From assembly GCA_025769875.1 (NCBI GenBank), contig JAGFNK010000048.1, positions 1 to 64,000 on the forward strand: a stretch of DNA of 64,000 nt. Direction: 5' to 3'. The stretch comes from Russula earlei (taxonomy: Eukaryota > Basidiomycota > Agaricomycetes > Russulales > Russulaceae). Shown here piece by piece: positions 42,955 to 54,994 of the stretch; position 1 is the stretch's first letter, and every line of letters begins with the position of its first letter. The notes beneath the pieces were generated by a model. It was given only the letters and a program-made list of their open reading frames with translations, did no database searches and was not told the origin of the DNA. A program made the position numbers and the translations under genes.

Positions 42955-43224
42955 GGCAGGCTCCATGGAAGTTGTCAGTTACGATACGTACGGAACACGA
43001 CACGGAAAGTCGGAAATACGCCATTCTGGTGACTGGTTCATGGGTTCCGACCCGGCTGGCTAAGGATCCGGTCGAGACCTCGCCTCGCTTGGTGATTGCG
43101 TGCTGTTTAGTGTTCTTCCGGCCCTGCTTAGCCTGAGGGCGGCTTTGGCTTTCTCAAATCCCAGGCGAGGCCAAAGCCGTCAACCCCGGCCGGCTTCGGC
43201 TTGGCTCGGCCTAGGCCACGGCTT

Positions 43225-43560
43225 TTATATGTAAAATATGTATGGGCTATGGGTGGGGTCCCCAGTTGCCAGTGCGTTTCCAGACATGCCGTGACAGAGG
43301 CAGGGTTCCTTGGTGAGCATGCCTTGCCCATGGATGCAGCCATCCTTCACTGTGGCGATGGTGCCGTTGATCTGCCTCGCCCGGTCAGGGAAGTGGGGCC
43401 TGAGGGTTAGGGCCTGAGGGTTTGGAAGGAGAGGACGATGCCGGGCACGCCGTGGCACACTTGGACGAGACGGTCGGCACTGCAATGCGAGGCGAGGGGG
43501 GAGGAGGACCAGTTCCTACCGTTGGGGATTTGGCGCGAGAGGAGGTGGGCAAGGTCCGGG
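43225..43560 (-). pseudogene. LanC-like protein fragment
   Basis: Minus-strand segments match lanthionine synthetase C-like (LANCL) proteins: LLSRQIPNGRNWSSSPLASH, then LVQVCHGVPGIVLSF. In another frame TVKDGCIHGQGMLTKEPCLC runs on into HGMSGNAL. The two CHG motifs correspond to zinc-ligand positions of the family. The frame changes between them, and both the N-terminal barrel and the C-terminus are missing, so this is a relic carried by the hAT-like element. Confidence 0.65.
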
Positions 43561-43811
43561 TTGAGGTTGGGAGCGTGCGACGGGCACGGCTCTGAGGTAG
43601 CTTGTGCCATGCCATGTCCATGTTTGCGGGCGCCGCCGCGGCGAAGAGGCGAGGGTGGCGTGAATGACGCGTCGGGTGGTGGAGTCGATCTGTCGGATGA
43701 TTTGTCGCTCGGGAGGGTAAGGATGAGAGAGGAGGAGGGATCTGGTGAGGCGCAGGTGATAGAGGTATCCTGCACGTCTGGAGGGCCATTTGTTGCTTGC
43801 TTGCATATGTT

Positions 43812-44060
43812 CTTGAAGGAGAAGAGAAAGAGCTTGAGGGTCGAGGTGTTCTTAGCCACACAAGAGGGTCAATGCAAATACTAGAAAGCTGATTCCATTC
43901 ACTGAATTGCTGAGATACTGGACAAGATAGTAGCTCCTGATAGGAGGGGAAGAGAGACGAGAGACGAAGGGAAAGGAACACGCGTGGGCGAGGGACGCGT
44001 GGGAGGTGGGGGCGAGAGAGTCATGTGAGTTTCCAGGCCAGCGGGCTCACATACCTTACA
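43812..44060 (-). mobile_element. R1 LTR-like repeat, copy C, truncated
   Basis: Begins on the minus strand at 44060 with TGTAAGGTATGTGAGCCCGC and matches copy A to about its position 700, then stops at the LanC-like fragment. Confidence 0.6.
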
Positions 44061-45655
44061 GTAGAATCCTCCCTGAGCTACATTGTCGCTGAAGGAAGAT
44101 GGAGGGCACTGGGTGGGGAGTGTGGCAAGGGTGTGCTGTAACTGTTGACGAGCAAAAGCAAAGGCAGGTATTCTACTGATGCTGGGTAGTGCCAATGCCA
44201 ACAAAGATGATAATTACCCCCAAAAAAGCCGGGGCTTGACGGCCCGGCTCCGGCTTTTCAATCAAATCATAGGCCGGGCCAAAGCCATGAAGCCGTCATC
44301 ACTTTGGCCCGGCTCGGCCCGGCCTATTTCGGCCTGGCTTGGCCTGGCTCACGGCCGGGCCCGGGCAAAACACTAGCAAGTGCTGTTCCATGGCTGGTTG
44401 TGAGACTTGTGGCCGTTCATGACTTGGCACCGAGGCGGTGTGGTAGTGATGGTTCAAATTGACTAGGGATGTAGGCACGCAAAGCCTTTTGTGAGAGTGT
44501 ATTTAGATTAGCCTGATTGAGTCGAGTGCCTGGCCTGCGTTTTGAGGGCGCAATCAATTCCCGGGACTGCCATCGATTAGGGAGTACCGTACCACGAGGG
44601 ATGAAGACAAGTGCGTCCATTTGAGCGCTCCCAACGCGAATTGGCGAAGAGAAAGATTCGACGTTTGAGAACATCCCGTTTGTGTTTTTTGATGTCTTGG
44701 ACCACAATAAAGCCATGCGGATCACATGTACATATGCGCCATGGCCAATGGACATGAGCCAGATATGATATTCAGTTCCAAGTCGTGCTGATCATTCAAC
44801 TTGAAGATATAGAATTGTGCACCTTTCCAGCCTTGCCCTGCTTCCTATATAGCCGAGTAAACGGGCAGAACGCCGCTCGTGATACGGCGCAGAGCCCTCT
44901 GGGCTGAGCGTGGCAGTGTGACAGAGAGTTCACCTCCTCTTTTGTGAGAGCCGCATGGATGGCCACTTCGAATGCGCTCCGAAGGCAGTGATTCCCAGAG
45001 AACTAAACCCGCCATATCACCGAGCGTTGTTTGCATCGTGGATTTTGGACGGACCGTCACAGGAAATCGATGCAAAGATGTCTGGACTGGGCAGGAAATC
45101 GCTGTGGCCGCGCAGCAACCCGTTTGTGCGAGGTATTCTGCTCTTCGGCGTCATCATAAAGTTTTCCGTTGACCGATTCACGTCCGTGTCAGTTGGGGCG
45201 GCTTCAAGTTTGCGAGCGAGAGTGGTTCGGAGAGGTCCATCATGAATGACAAGGCTCGTACGGTTTTCCGCAAGTCGAGGGGGTTTTGGGAGTTGGGATT
45301 GTCAAAGGAAAGGCGGAAAGCGGGAATTACCGTGGAGCGTTTGAGGCTGACTTGAATTGGAATTGTCATGGTGACGACAAACAGTTACAGTGGAAAGCCC
45401 AGAAAGAACAACTTGATCAAGAAAAGCGAGACAACTCAAAACTCTCCCGGGCCCTTCCCTCGTCTTTTCTTCCCCGCCACCGTCCCCATGATCTACTAGT
45501 TAGATACTACATGATCAGACAAGTGCGATATTGAAAGGGGACGCACTTGCCCGCATGCTCCGGTCTCAGTTTTGTTTTTGCCTTTCCGCCTCCTGAGCAT
45601 ACATGTCATGTCTCCATCATACGACCCTATTCCAGTCTCAAATTATCCCTCAAGA

Positions 45656-45911
45656 TGTTTATTGGAAAAGTGCGGCTGCCGCTAAGTGCCGCGCGAACGG
45701 ACAATCCGGACCGTACGTGTAAATAATTAGAATTTAGTTATCGCGTTCGCTTTCCTCAGCCTTTTACACACACAAGACTGAGGTCAGTATCGCATTTCTT
45801 TACACTTTATTTGAAGCTTATACTGTACATAATTATTATTCCTGTAGGTTAGATAAATAACCAATACAGTCTTTTACACACAAGACTGAGCTATCATTCC
45901 TATAGCTCCAA
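45656..45911. mobile_element. Solo copia-type LTR
   Basis: Starts TGTTTATTGG and ends AGCTCCAACA. It contains two hairpin sequences built on CTCAG...CTGAG (about 45756-45783) and CAGTCTT...AAGACTG (45867-45888), like the paired hairpins in the LTRs of copia 1 and copia 2. No target duplication is visible. The flanking sequence has no copia coding capacity. Confidence 0.55.
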
Positions 45912-48900
45912 CAGGGTTTGACCCACGTTTGTCCTTCGTGCTGCCCTTTGACATCATAGCCTACTCCGTCAGCATCCCTAGTGACCCTTTGCACTGTCGC
46001 ATCCTGTGTCTCGTGGGCACTTCTCGAGGTAGTGGAAGCAGAGCGGGCCAGGGGAGGGCGAACCCTTCCTCTTCTGATGTGAGCTCAGAGCTCATTGTGG
46101 TTCTTGATTCTATATATCAATCCGCGGCGCGTTGAGTCAGCGCTTTCGCAGACCCCTCACCCTCAAGCTCTGGCTGCGGCCAGCTCTACGCCGCTCACTC
46201 CACGTTCATCTTCGGTTGGGTGTGAATGTGTGAATGGCCATGCTATTGTCCCTCCCGTCCTTCATCAGGACAACCCTTCCCCTCTAGGGAGAAGTAATGC
46301 TATGCGGGCCGCTGTGCTAGTTTTGATCGAACTGTGTACCAGCCTCACGCAATTTTCTGCGGTATGACTAGCCATCTCTGAAACGGCATCCACGAAAGCC
46401 ATGCATCTCCCCCTCATTTCAGTCGAACGGGAAGGCAAGTGCAATCGGGTGCTCAGCCGGATCTGCAAGTCGTTTGTCCAGGCCAGTCGCACGCACGCCG
46501 CACGCAGTGTGCGAGTCAAGATTACGGGCCGTGCAGCGCACAAGCCCCCTGCTCGGGTCAACTGCTTCAGGTGATGAAACGCGAGAAGTCGGAGCGGCCG
46601 AGTCCGATTGCTCGCCCACGCACAACAGCGCGATCTGCGTATCCATAATGCGTCGCGGCTGCCCGGCGTCCGCTATCCCCAAGACGGGCATGTGGGGTCA
46701 GGTTGAGCACACCGTAACTTCTCCGTCGTCTGGACCTTCGAATGTTACACACGACGCGAGTAAGTATTCCGGCATTCCATCTCGGCGGTGCAAGAGAACG
46801 TGAACCTCGAGTCTAGATGCCATACGATTGCCAGCGAGAGCCATGTGAAATGAAAGAAAGAGATTTTGGCACAATCCGTCTCTAACTCCAACGGTTTTGG
46901 GTAACGTAACGAGAACACTTCTTTACCCTGCCCGGTTATGGGAATAATGGGGAGTCGGATCCGTCATTCCACCTTGCGCCATAGAATGTCTCCTCTGCAT
47001 CGTTATGTCTGCCATAGTCGAACGAGCCACATCCAGGAGATGCAGGTGATGGGGGCGAGTTGCGGCTATTTACGTGAGGCGCCACAAAACATATGGCCTA
47101 GTGTGGCTGGGAGATGGCGCGGGCGAGGAGCATAGAAGTCACCATGAGATGAGGCAATCTCAACTGACACTGCGCCGGAATGTGCCAACCAAGGTGCTGA
47201 AACACATAGTCCAACCAATCACGCGGTTCGGCCAATAAACGGCTAGGTGAGTTCCCACTAGAGCATGCACGTGCTATGCAGCACAGGCTCTGGAATCCTG
47301 GACGGCAAACTCCATCGATTGAGGCAGTGTATGTAGGACGAAGATGCTCTTCGTCAGGAAGTGAATGTCTGGGAGGGGACGGGGTTGAAGATTCAAGCTC
47401 GTCACCATGAAGGACAATATTACAAAAACAGTCTTTACGGGACATCACGATCAGGACGCAGAGAGAATGAAAGCTCAGACGAAACTGGGTTACGAAATCC
47501 ACATTCAGGGAAAAGGAGAGAGACAGGGAGGTTTCCAAGCGGAGCGAGTTGGTTATGCCAGATGAGACCTGGGGAGAATAGATAATAGTGAAGGGGGTCT
47601 ATGTTGAAGACCGAGATGCATCCTTCGAGGATTTCGTACAAAGAAGTCGTCAGAGATACACGTGGCGTACACGCTCACATTAGCCAGACGCCGCGCATAG
47701 TAAGCCGCATTATCCACAACACACAGGTCGACGGACGCACTCCTAGGCGCCACGGTGGAGTACGAGATGCCCTGTGCGAGGTCGATGGCTGCCGGGGGTC
47801 TTACTCCAATTGTGAACCAGGTTGTTGTTCTTTTGAGTCGATCATCCTTCCATGGCAGTGCAAGCAGGGGCGAAATGCGAGTATCCAGGCTTTGGATCAC
47901 AGTCGTTGGCGACTGGATCCTGTGCAGGACAGTCACCGTCACTGGGATCGGTCCTCGTAGGTTTTGGTTGTCATCATGTCATCGTTCATGTCAAGTCCGG
48001 CAAGGCCGACTCTGAATTGGCGTTCCTTGGTCCCAGGTTCCCAGCAGCCTCGTGGCACGGCATCTTCTGCCTTGACGTCCATTTTACGTGCGACATGTCC
48101 GCGTTTCCCCAATTGTAAGGTTCTCGTAGGCATGGCAATGTTACGAAACGGTCACTGGTTCCACTACAGTAACAGACCGCCATTTTCTACAAGTCGCGCT
48201 GATGATCAAACTTCAAGCTTCAAGAAGAATAAGCTTCGTTGGGGCATCATGCCACGATGTTCGATGGTAATTCACTAATTTCGAGCAAGTACGGGTTTTT
48301 TTTTTGGTTATACCCTTGCTTTGCAGTGCACAACATATCCATCCCACATCCGAGTCTATGTGTCTTGCCACTTGACCCATGAACTCGTACTGCAATCGCT
48401 GTGCGCTCGGCCTCCATTTGCCCTCCTTTACTTACCCAGATGTTCCCTCACTGGCAGCACCATGTGCTCCGCGTGTGGAGATTCGTGACTCCGAATCACG
48501 GATCTTAGGGCCAAAGTTGGGCCGGACGCGCGACAGCTCCTCACCTCGAATGTTTTTGTTTTTGTTTTTCTACTCCACCGAGCTCCCACAGCGTCTGATA
48601 CGATGTCTGCATTCGCTCGCCACCTGAAAGCTAGGTTGCCTGGCAACAGCCAAGAGCGCTGCGTGGCCCTGTGTTTCGATGAGCAACAGCGGGCCCGCCG
48701 CGAGAAGAAGAGAGGGGAGCTGCTAAGCCCTCCCAGGTCCGAGATCTTCGTCCGAGCTGGCACGTCATAGTTTCGCACTCATTCGGTTTGATTGCCTATC
48801 GGGTGAACAGATCTTCGAGGGTCTCCCAGCTCGGAGGAACTCGAGAAGTTCTGCGGGTTGTCCACGGAGGTCACCCGCCTCGCTCATCCTGTCTTCATCT

Positions 48901-49262
48901 ATCGCATGGAAGGTCAACGGAACCACGGCCTGTGCATCGCCGACTTTCAAGCTAGCACTGAAGGTTAAACCCTGTTCGACGAACACCCCCTAAGGCTCGT
49001 CAACTATCAACAATTGAATCGGGTGATGGTAACGAGTGCCGCAGAGAACGAGATTTTTAAGGGTGCGTGCGAAATTCAAAGGGACCGTGAAGGGCCAGTT
49101 CAAGTTTATCAGTCAAATATGTCTAGGTATCTATAGCGGTACAGTATCTTAGATGTTGCCAATCTATTATAATAATACATATCCATATGTGCGTAACGGA
49201 CTAACGGTGTCAATTAGGTATGACTCATTATAGGAGGCGTATGGTATGCGTATTGTGCTGCA
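45912..49262. other. 3.3 kb without a recognised gene
   Basis: Many short frames occur on both strands. The longest minus-strand ones (47538-47098, 47942-47553 and 48986-48765, the last with FSASLKVGDAQAVVPLTFHA) have some coding flavour but no recognised domain or consistent splice partners. They could be exons of an unresolved gene or 3' flank. Confidence 0.3.
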
Positions 49263-50845
49263 TCACATTGGCCGGGAGGCATCGTGTCTTTCATCAATCG
49301 GACTACTGCGCGGTTGGTGGCGTAGCCAAGGTTGGACACTCCCGAGGGTGCTATCCATGTTGTTATTGGTCGTGACCCAGTGGCCCATCAGGTTTGAAAC
49401 GTCTCCGTGGCTGGTAAGGAGTTGACCCTGGCTCTCGGTGAGTCCCTCATCCGATTCAACGAGATGTTCCTTCCTAGCACCAGTGTTACGCTCGTAATAT
49501 TCCAAAAGGTGCTTGTATCTCTCCACCAACTGGGTAGCGTAGTGGACAACTGGAAAAGTTCGTCATTCGCACTCCATAGAACAGATACGGACAATGGGGC
49601 GCACTCATGCCAAGACGATCCTTCTTCCACTTCACTTCTGCGCCTTCCGGAACAAACAGTTTGCAGAGCGCCTCGATATTTTCGTCGTCCGACTTCCTCT
49701 GATCCAATAGTCTGTTGGTCGCACGCGGGTCCTTTGGTGTGTCAGTTCGCCTCCCTTTTCCGTGGCGGCGATGTGGTCTGTCTGAATGCCAAGTCACTGA
49801 CGAGGTTGTAGGGGGACGTTTGGGATCGGCAGCATGAGAGGGAGCGCCGTGGGCGACAGCCGATGACAATCCAGAGTACATGGAACTAACTGAGCCATCT
49901 GGAGAATCAGACGCGGTCGATGGAAAGGAGTCGTCTGTGTTCCTGACAGGCAAAGCATGGGAATGACATGACGGGTCTGGCATTGTATCCATAAACCAAG
50001 GGGCGATGCGTTGGGAACCCGAGGGCTCCGCTGAAAAGCCCGACTGTTCGGAAAACGGTGAATACATGGTTGAAGCCGGCGGGTGCCCAAGATTATAGAG
50101 AGACTGGAGGGCGTTCTGTGCATTCGGCATGTCAGTTTCGCTATGATGACGCCTTGGAGCACCAGACGGGGCAGGGGCTGGAAAGCTGACACCTAGTTGC
50201 ATGGTATTGGCAGTAGGCAGTTTCGAGGGTGGAAAGGCGATATGAGTGGCGCTCGTATAATGATCAACCCTGGGAAGGCTGCTTCGATCCCGTAGGGCTT
50301 GGGTAGGCGTGGGGGATGGTGGAGACGTGGCCCGAAATTTACGGGAAGAGTGGCCCCGAGGTGGATTACTCAGAGTATGCGGCGTTGGTTGCGAAGTTGA
50401 TGGATGCCTGAATTCTTCATTTCTACTTCAGCGCCGGGACACACATTAAATGCTTTGACCTACCAGGCACAGAAGGTCGTATATGGTACACGTGTGATGG
50501 CGATAGCGAAATCGAGCGTGACGGAGTCGGGCCATAGAAAGTATTAGTTGATTCGTCACTTTGGTTACCGATGGGAAATGGCATGAGTGTCTGAGTGGGA
50601 TGTCCTCCAATTCCGGGGTACCCTCCGAGTCGTGACATTGAGTCTTGTAAGGAATGTTTGGGCTGATATGGCTGGGTGGGTGGAAGAGGGGTTTCGGTTT
50701 CCGCACCTGGCGGTTGCTGGAATGTATTATAGCTCCCCGTTGCTTGAGGGATTTGATATTCTTGGTGTATGTCATGTTGGGGCATAGGCGCGTCCGGGTC
50801 GTATTGATGAAATGGAGATAGATCTAAATTATTGTGTGGGTCCAT
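49263..50845 (-). CDS. Putative helix-loop-helix type transcription regulator with long disordered N-terminus
   Basis: Exon 1 starts MDPHNNLDLSPFHQYDPDAP at 50845 and is Pro/Gln/Ser/Tyr-rich. It ends near 50457, where GTAGGT offers a donor. Exon 2 begins near 50411 and continues disordered through HRRHGKGRRTDTPKDPRATN, then RKSDDENIEALCKLFVPEGA (helix 1) and VKWKKDRL. A 61-bp interval at 49610-49550 starts with GC rather than GT and ends TTTTCCAG. Removing it joins RL to VVHYATQLVERYKHLLEYYE, a second helix running into a coiled coil. The tail ends HDASRPM. The arrangement suggests a nuclear HLH factor, recognised by pattern only. The first intron has two possible joins. Confidence 0.6.
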
Positions 50846-53800
50846 GAGGAATAGTAGTGCGGTTGGGTATCTGTGGCGATGGCCCACTAAAGCAAAGTAT
50901 CTTATATTAACGAGAACTACAAGGGTAGACGGGCGAAGGGAATAGAGCGAAGATTCTGTACGTACGCAGAGTGGGATAGATCAAAATGGCTGAGGTAATG
51001 AAGCTGCTCAGCCGTGTACTCGGGACGTGTCCTTTCTAAAGGTTCTCGACAGGTGGTCGGCGCTCCCGCGCTGAAACTTATACCTGGCCGACGAAAATCA
51101 AACGTCAGGCCAGCTAAAACTGTGCCTGGAGATGTCAGCAGGGGTGGCCAGCAGAGAGAACAAGGAGGGCCGTAGAGAGTACAAGGGCAGACCTATTTTG
51201 GACATCCGCGCAAGTGATGGCAAAATCGAGCAGAGAGCGAAGGAAATGAACGTGGCACACTTTTTGATAGCACATCAAAAAATAAAGAATACTGGGATGG
51301 CCTCGAGAGATTGCGAAATGACGGTGACAGGGCTAGTGGGCCCATCATTCGGTGAACCGGTTCCCACGGAGGCCGTCCGTGGTGCCGCCGACTTGTAGGT
51401 TCATTCATCCGCAACCCTTGCCTGACCTTGCCGCCTCGCCTGCCTGCCATGCATGCCATGGTGGCTACGGCGCAAAACGGCTCGTAATCGGGTTGTTACC
51501 TCATCGGTCCTTACAAAGCGTTTGCAAAGGATCGCGGCAACAGATAAAATGCGCATAGCTGCTCTGCCACGCGGGACTTGCTTCTCCATTGAGGTTCGTC
51601 TGCGACGTCTCAGTTCGCATGGACCACATTTTCCGCAACTGACTCTTCCGTTCACAGATCCCACCTCCAGACTGCACTCCATGTCACAGTACAGGATGAT
51701 TGCCGCCTTACCAGCTCTGTCTTATCCCCCCGCTTCTCAGGCGCCCGCACACGCGATCCCGCGCCGCCCGTTGCCAGATCAGTTCTATTTGTGTGGCTGA
51801 AACATCCAAGGTTCGCCTGATACTGTGCTCCTCCACACCGCCGGTGACGCGATCGGCATTCGAGCTTCTTGTTACGGGTTGGGCTAGCCTTGTTCAAGAA
51901 TCAGTAGGTCCGACTGATGGCATGCGTGGTGGCGGTGCCCACATGGTGTCTTTGTGAGCATATTTCTGCCAGAAATAATCATGATCTGCATTCACAGTAA
52001 AATCTCAGTCATATCCTGACTGTTCTCCTTCCGATAATATGACATCTGTTCAATCGATGGCTGGCCTGTTCATTACGCCCCAAACGACGGAAGAGGCAAG
52101 GAATGCGGTGTTGCAGTCTTCGAAATCCTGAGATTTCTCCTGTTGGGATTTCAATAATCACGGACGTATGGTTACACATCTCTCCTGTGGTGATCCGAGG
52201 TGGTGACTATTGTTGTGGTTGAGCATTCACGAACGCGCGCGGTGCTTCAAGCTTCAAGCTTCACCTATCGCTAATTGCGGCATCATCTGGTCCCTTTAAT
52301 TCCAGCATTGTCCCCATTTCCTACCCCCTTGCTACTACTGCCTCCGTTGCCATTATGATGCCCCTGTAGATGTTTGTTTTTAATGTGCCGATGACGATTT
52401 ATTGGAGCCCTGCCCTTTCCGGTGAAATTCAGTCTCGTCACACCGACCAGCTCTTGGCCAAGGATTTTTTACGCGCCGTGAGTTCGTTACTCTTGTTCCC
52501 GATTCTCATTGCTTAGGACGGTGCAGAACCCGTACGCCGCAGATGTTCAGAAATGCTTGTGGGAAAGACGAAGCAACATTCAACACGAGGCCATAATGCC
52601 ACAACTTCCTCCGCGCGCTTCTCCCTGGGCGTCAACCATCCCGTGCTCATGGCATTAAACACCGTCTTGCGTTCCGGATTTGGTGCTTACCTCTTAGGGT
52701 TGCCCAAAGTAGGGGCTGAAACTCTTCGCCATTGTGTTCCAGGACATGTAGAAATTTCTCTGCGTCCGCGTTTGTCAAATGTCACGCAGATACTGGATAC
52801 AGTCACCTACGAGTCTCTTGTATGAGCGTTCAAAGCTGCGGCCTATCAAGAGCAGCTCTGTGCATTTGTAACCACATAATTTATGGGGGCCAGAAATCTT
52901 GCCATGCCTGTCACGACATAGAGACCGATCAGTCAAATCAGAAGTAAGAGATACGTAAGGTCCAGAACAGAAAGATTTCAGCAACACGTGCGGTGGTTAC
53001 CTTAAGCGAACTTTGGTCCCTCACGTCACGACTGATATCCTCTCTCTGCGGCTTACCAGGTATAGATGGTACCTGCATGGTACCTGCATGGACCCAAGGA
53101 TTGCATCCAATGCGGTGCGCGCCATGCCCATGAGAACGGACATACACTATCCAGGTTTATTGGTCAGCAACCGTTCCTGACGCAAATGCAGTGCCACGAC
53201 ACTCACGTCCCTGTCAACTTATTCGCGCGACATTGGATGACGGCCAGAAACAGGCATCCTTGAGAGCGATCTATCTTCGACTTGATGACTCCCAAACTCG
53301 AGCCCGAGGGGGTTTCAAGTGTGTTTGTGAGTACAAGGACTGCTGGTTTCTGAATTTCAAGAGAGGGATGATCTCAGGCCGATGATTTGATCAGGGATTG
53401 GAACTTTTGGACCACCCAAGTCTCAAATGGGTTGCGAAGACGCTGAGAAGCGTTCCGAGTACGGTGCGACGTTACGACGGCGCGAGGTACAAACCTTCCT
53501 TCCCTGGTCCAAGTCTCAGGTTCTCGGACAGTCGGACCGCCCGCAAAACGTTACGGTGCCTCGTCACTACCGAGGCTCGGTATTGATGTTGCCGACCAGA
53601 ATGAACGGCGGAGAATGGCGTTGAGTGATCATTTGATACGTGGGAGCGATCGAACGATCTTTGATTGAATCTTGAAGGGCCCTGAAAGGTGAAAGGCGCC
53701 CCCTCTGTCACCGAAACCCGAGCGACTCCGCATAGCCTTGAACGCTTGAACTAAGAACCGATTTTCAAACCAAGCGTGTGTTGTATTGTACCCATATCGC

Positions 53801-54994
53801 ATCGCGACACGCGGCCGATCAGTCGTTTTAGTCTGCTCCGAAAAAGGGATTGCGCTACCAAAAGTTCCGTTTGATTTCAGTTGGAGAAGGACAAGGAAAG
53901 CAAACGACTCGGACGCCCTCGAAATGTTCTCATTTGGGCCCTGAGTCGACAAACGAGCTCAGCTCACTCCCCTGCGGGCCTGCGCTTTGTTGGCTGTGGG
54001 TGGAGATAATTAGGCGAGCAGTCGTCCCCGCCACTAAACTTGACCAAGTAACCGACTTACGCCGGACATTTCGTCATCGTTAGCGCGCGAAGTATACCAT
54101 CTTGGTACTTTTTCCTTCTCTGGGCGTAGAGGGATTCGTTCTCGCTCAGGCTCAGCTGGTGCTGATGTATAGCCTTGCCACTCATCGTTTAAGCAGATAC
54201 TCTGTTCAATACCTTGGTGATTGGCCGAGTAAGACGTTGCGTTTTACTTAACCCTCTTCAGGTTTACTCAGCTACACGTATTGATACCCGGAACCCCGCG
54301 CTTATGCTCGGAAAACACTTGGGTATTCCCTCATGATACTAGTGTGCTCTGTTTACATATCATCAACAGTATTATTGATCAAGCCTACAGTGGTCACCTG
54401 TCGACCTGACTCAAATGCGCATCCGGAAATGTGGGGCTGATGTTCCGCAATCAAGTCGGAAGCCAGAAATAGGGAAACCGCAAGACAGTCTGGTCCGCCC
54501 AGGCGCCTGTTTCAATTTGCCATGTTCCGGAGCACGATGACTGAGCTTCCCTTTCTCAAGCATTTGTACCACAATCAAATCAAAGTTGATATGGTAAAAG
54601 TGGGAAAGCCCGAGATGCTGGCACTAGTCAGAGATCCATCCCAACTGAATACGCCACACTATACGCCACACAAAGGCTAGTCTATGGCTCGTCAGCCCCT
54701 TTGGACATTGAGTCACCATTCAGCGCAGTTCCGAGCTGCAGGAGAACGACAACGATGATTAATTCAAGAAATGGAAAACATGCCCACATTCGCCATCGAA
54801 CAAACGAAGATGATGACAGCGTCATTTGCACGCAGCTGCCCCATAGATTGCGTGGCCGGAATTACTCCAGAGAAGTAAAGGTTCGTCCTTTTGCGGTTTA
54901 CACTGCTCTGAGAACTACGAAGCGAAATGAAAGCATTGAAGAGGAATCCATCGCCAGGCTGTTATTCTTGGTCATAGATAAGTCAACGACGCAA
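50846..54994. other. About 4.1 kb without a recognised gene
   Basis: The first few hundred bases are probably the promoter/5' UTR of the regulator at 49263-50845. Beyond that, open frames are short, overlap on both strands and show no domain. A short tandem GGTACCTGCAT (twice, about 53068-53090) is the only repeat noted. Confidence 0.35.

Larger units (their letters stand above)
43108..44375. mobile_element. hAT-like non-autonomous element carrying gene and LTR fragments
   Basis: Absent from copy 1, so its limits are clear. The ends are TAGTGTT (43108) and AACACTA (44375), inverted, fitting the hAT terminal pattern TAGNG. The 8-bp GTGCTGTT precedes the left end (43100-43107) and recurs 4 bp beyond the right end (44380-44387), close to the 8-bp duplication expected for hAT. 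Subterminal regions are GGC/GCC-rich and partly inverted. The inside holds a LanC-like fragment and a truncated R1 LTR. There is no transposase. Confidence 0.65.
37899..45384 (+). repeat. Segmental duplication, copy 2
   Basis: Same order and orientation as 13287-20684. Relative to copy 1 it keeps 208 bp at 38489-38696, has unrelated sequence at 39402-39617, carries extra blocks at about 40330-40900 and 41010-41487, has a hAT-like insertion at 43108-44375, and lacks the equivalent of 17280-19941. That junction is at about 44632, within GAGCGCTCCCAACGCG. Confidence 0.9.

Noticed and set aside
43385..43981. 198-codon minus frame as an intact gene
   Set aside because: A mosaic of the LanC-like fragment in the wrong frame and R1 LTR sequence.
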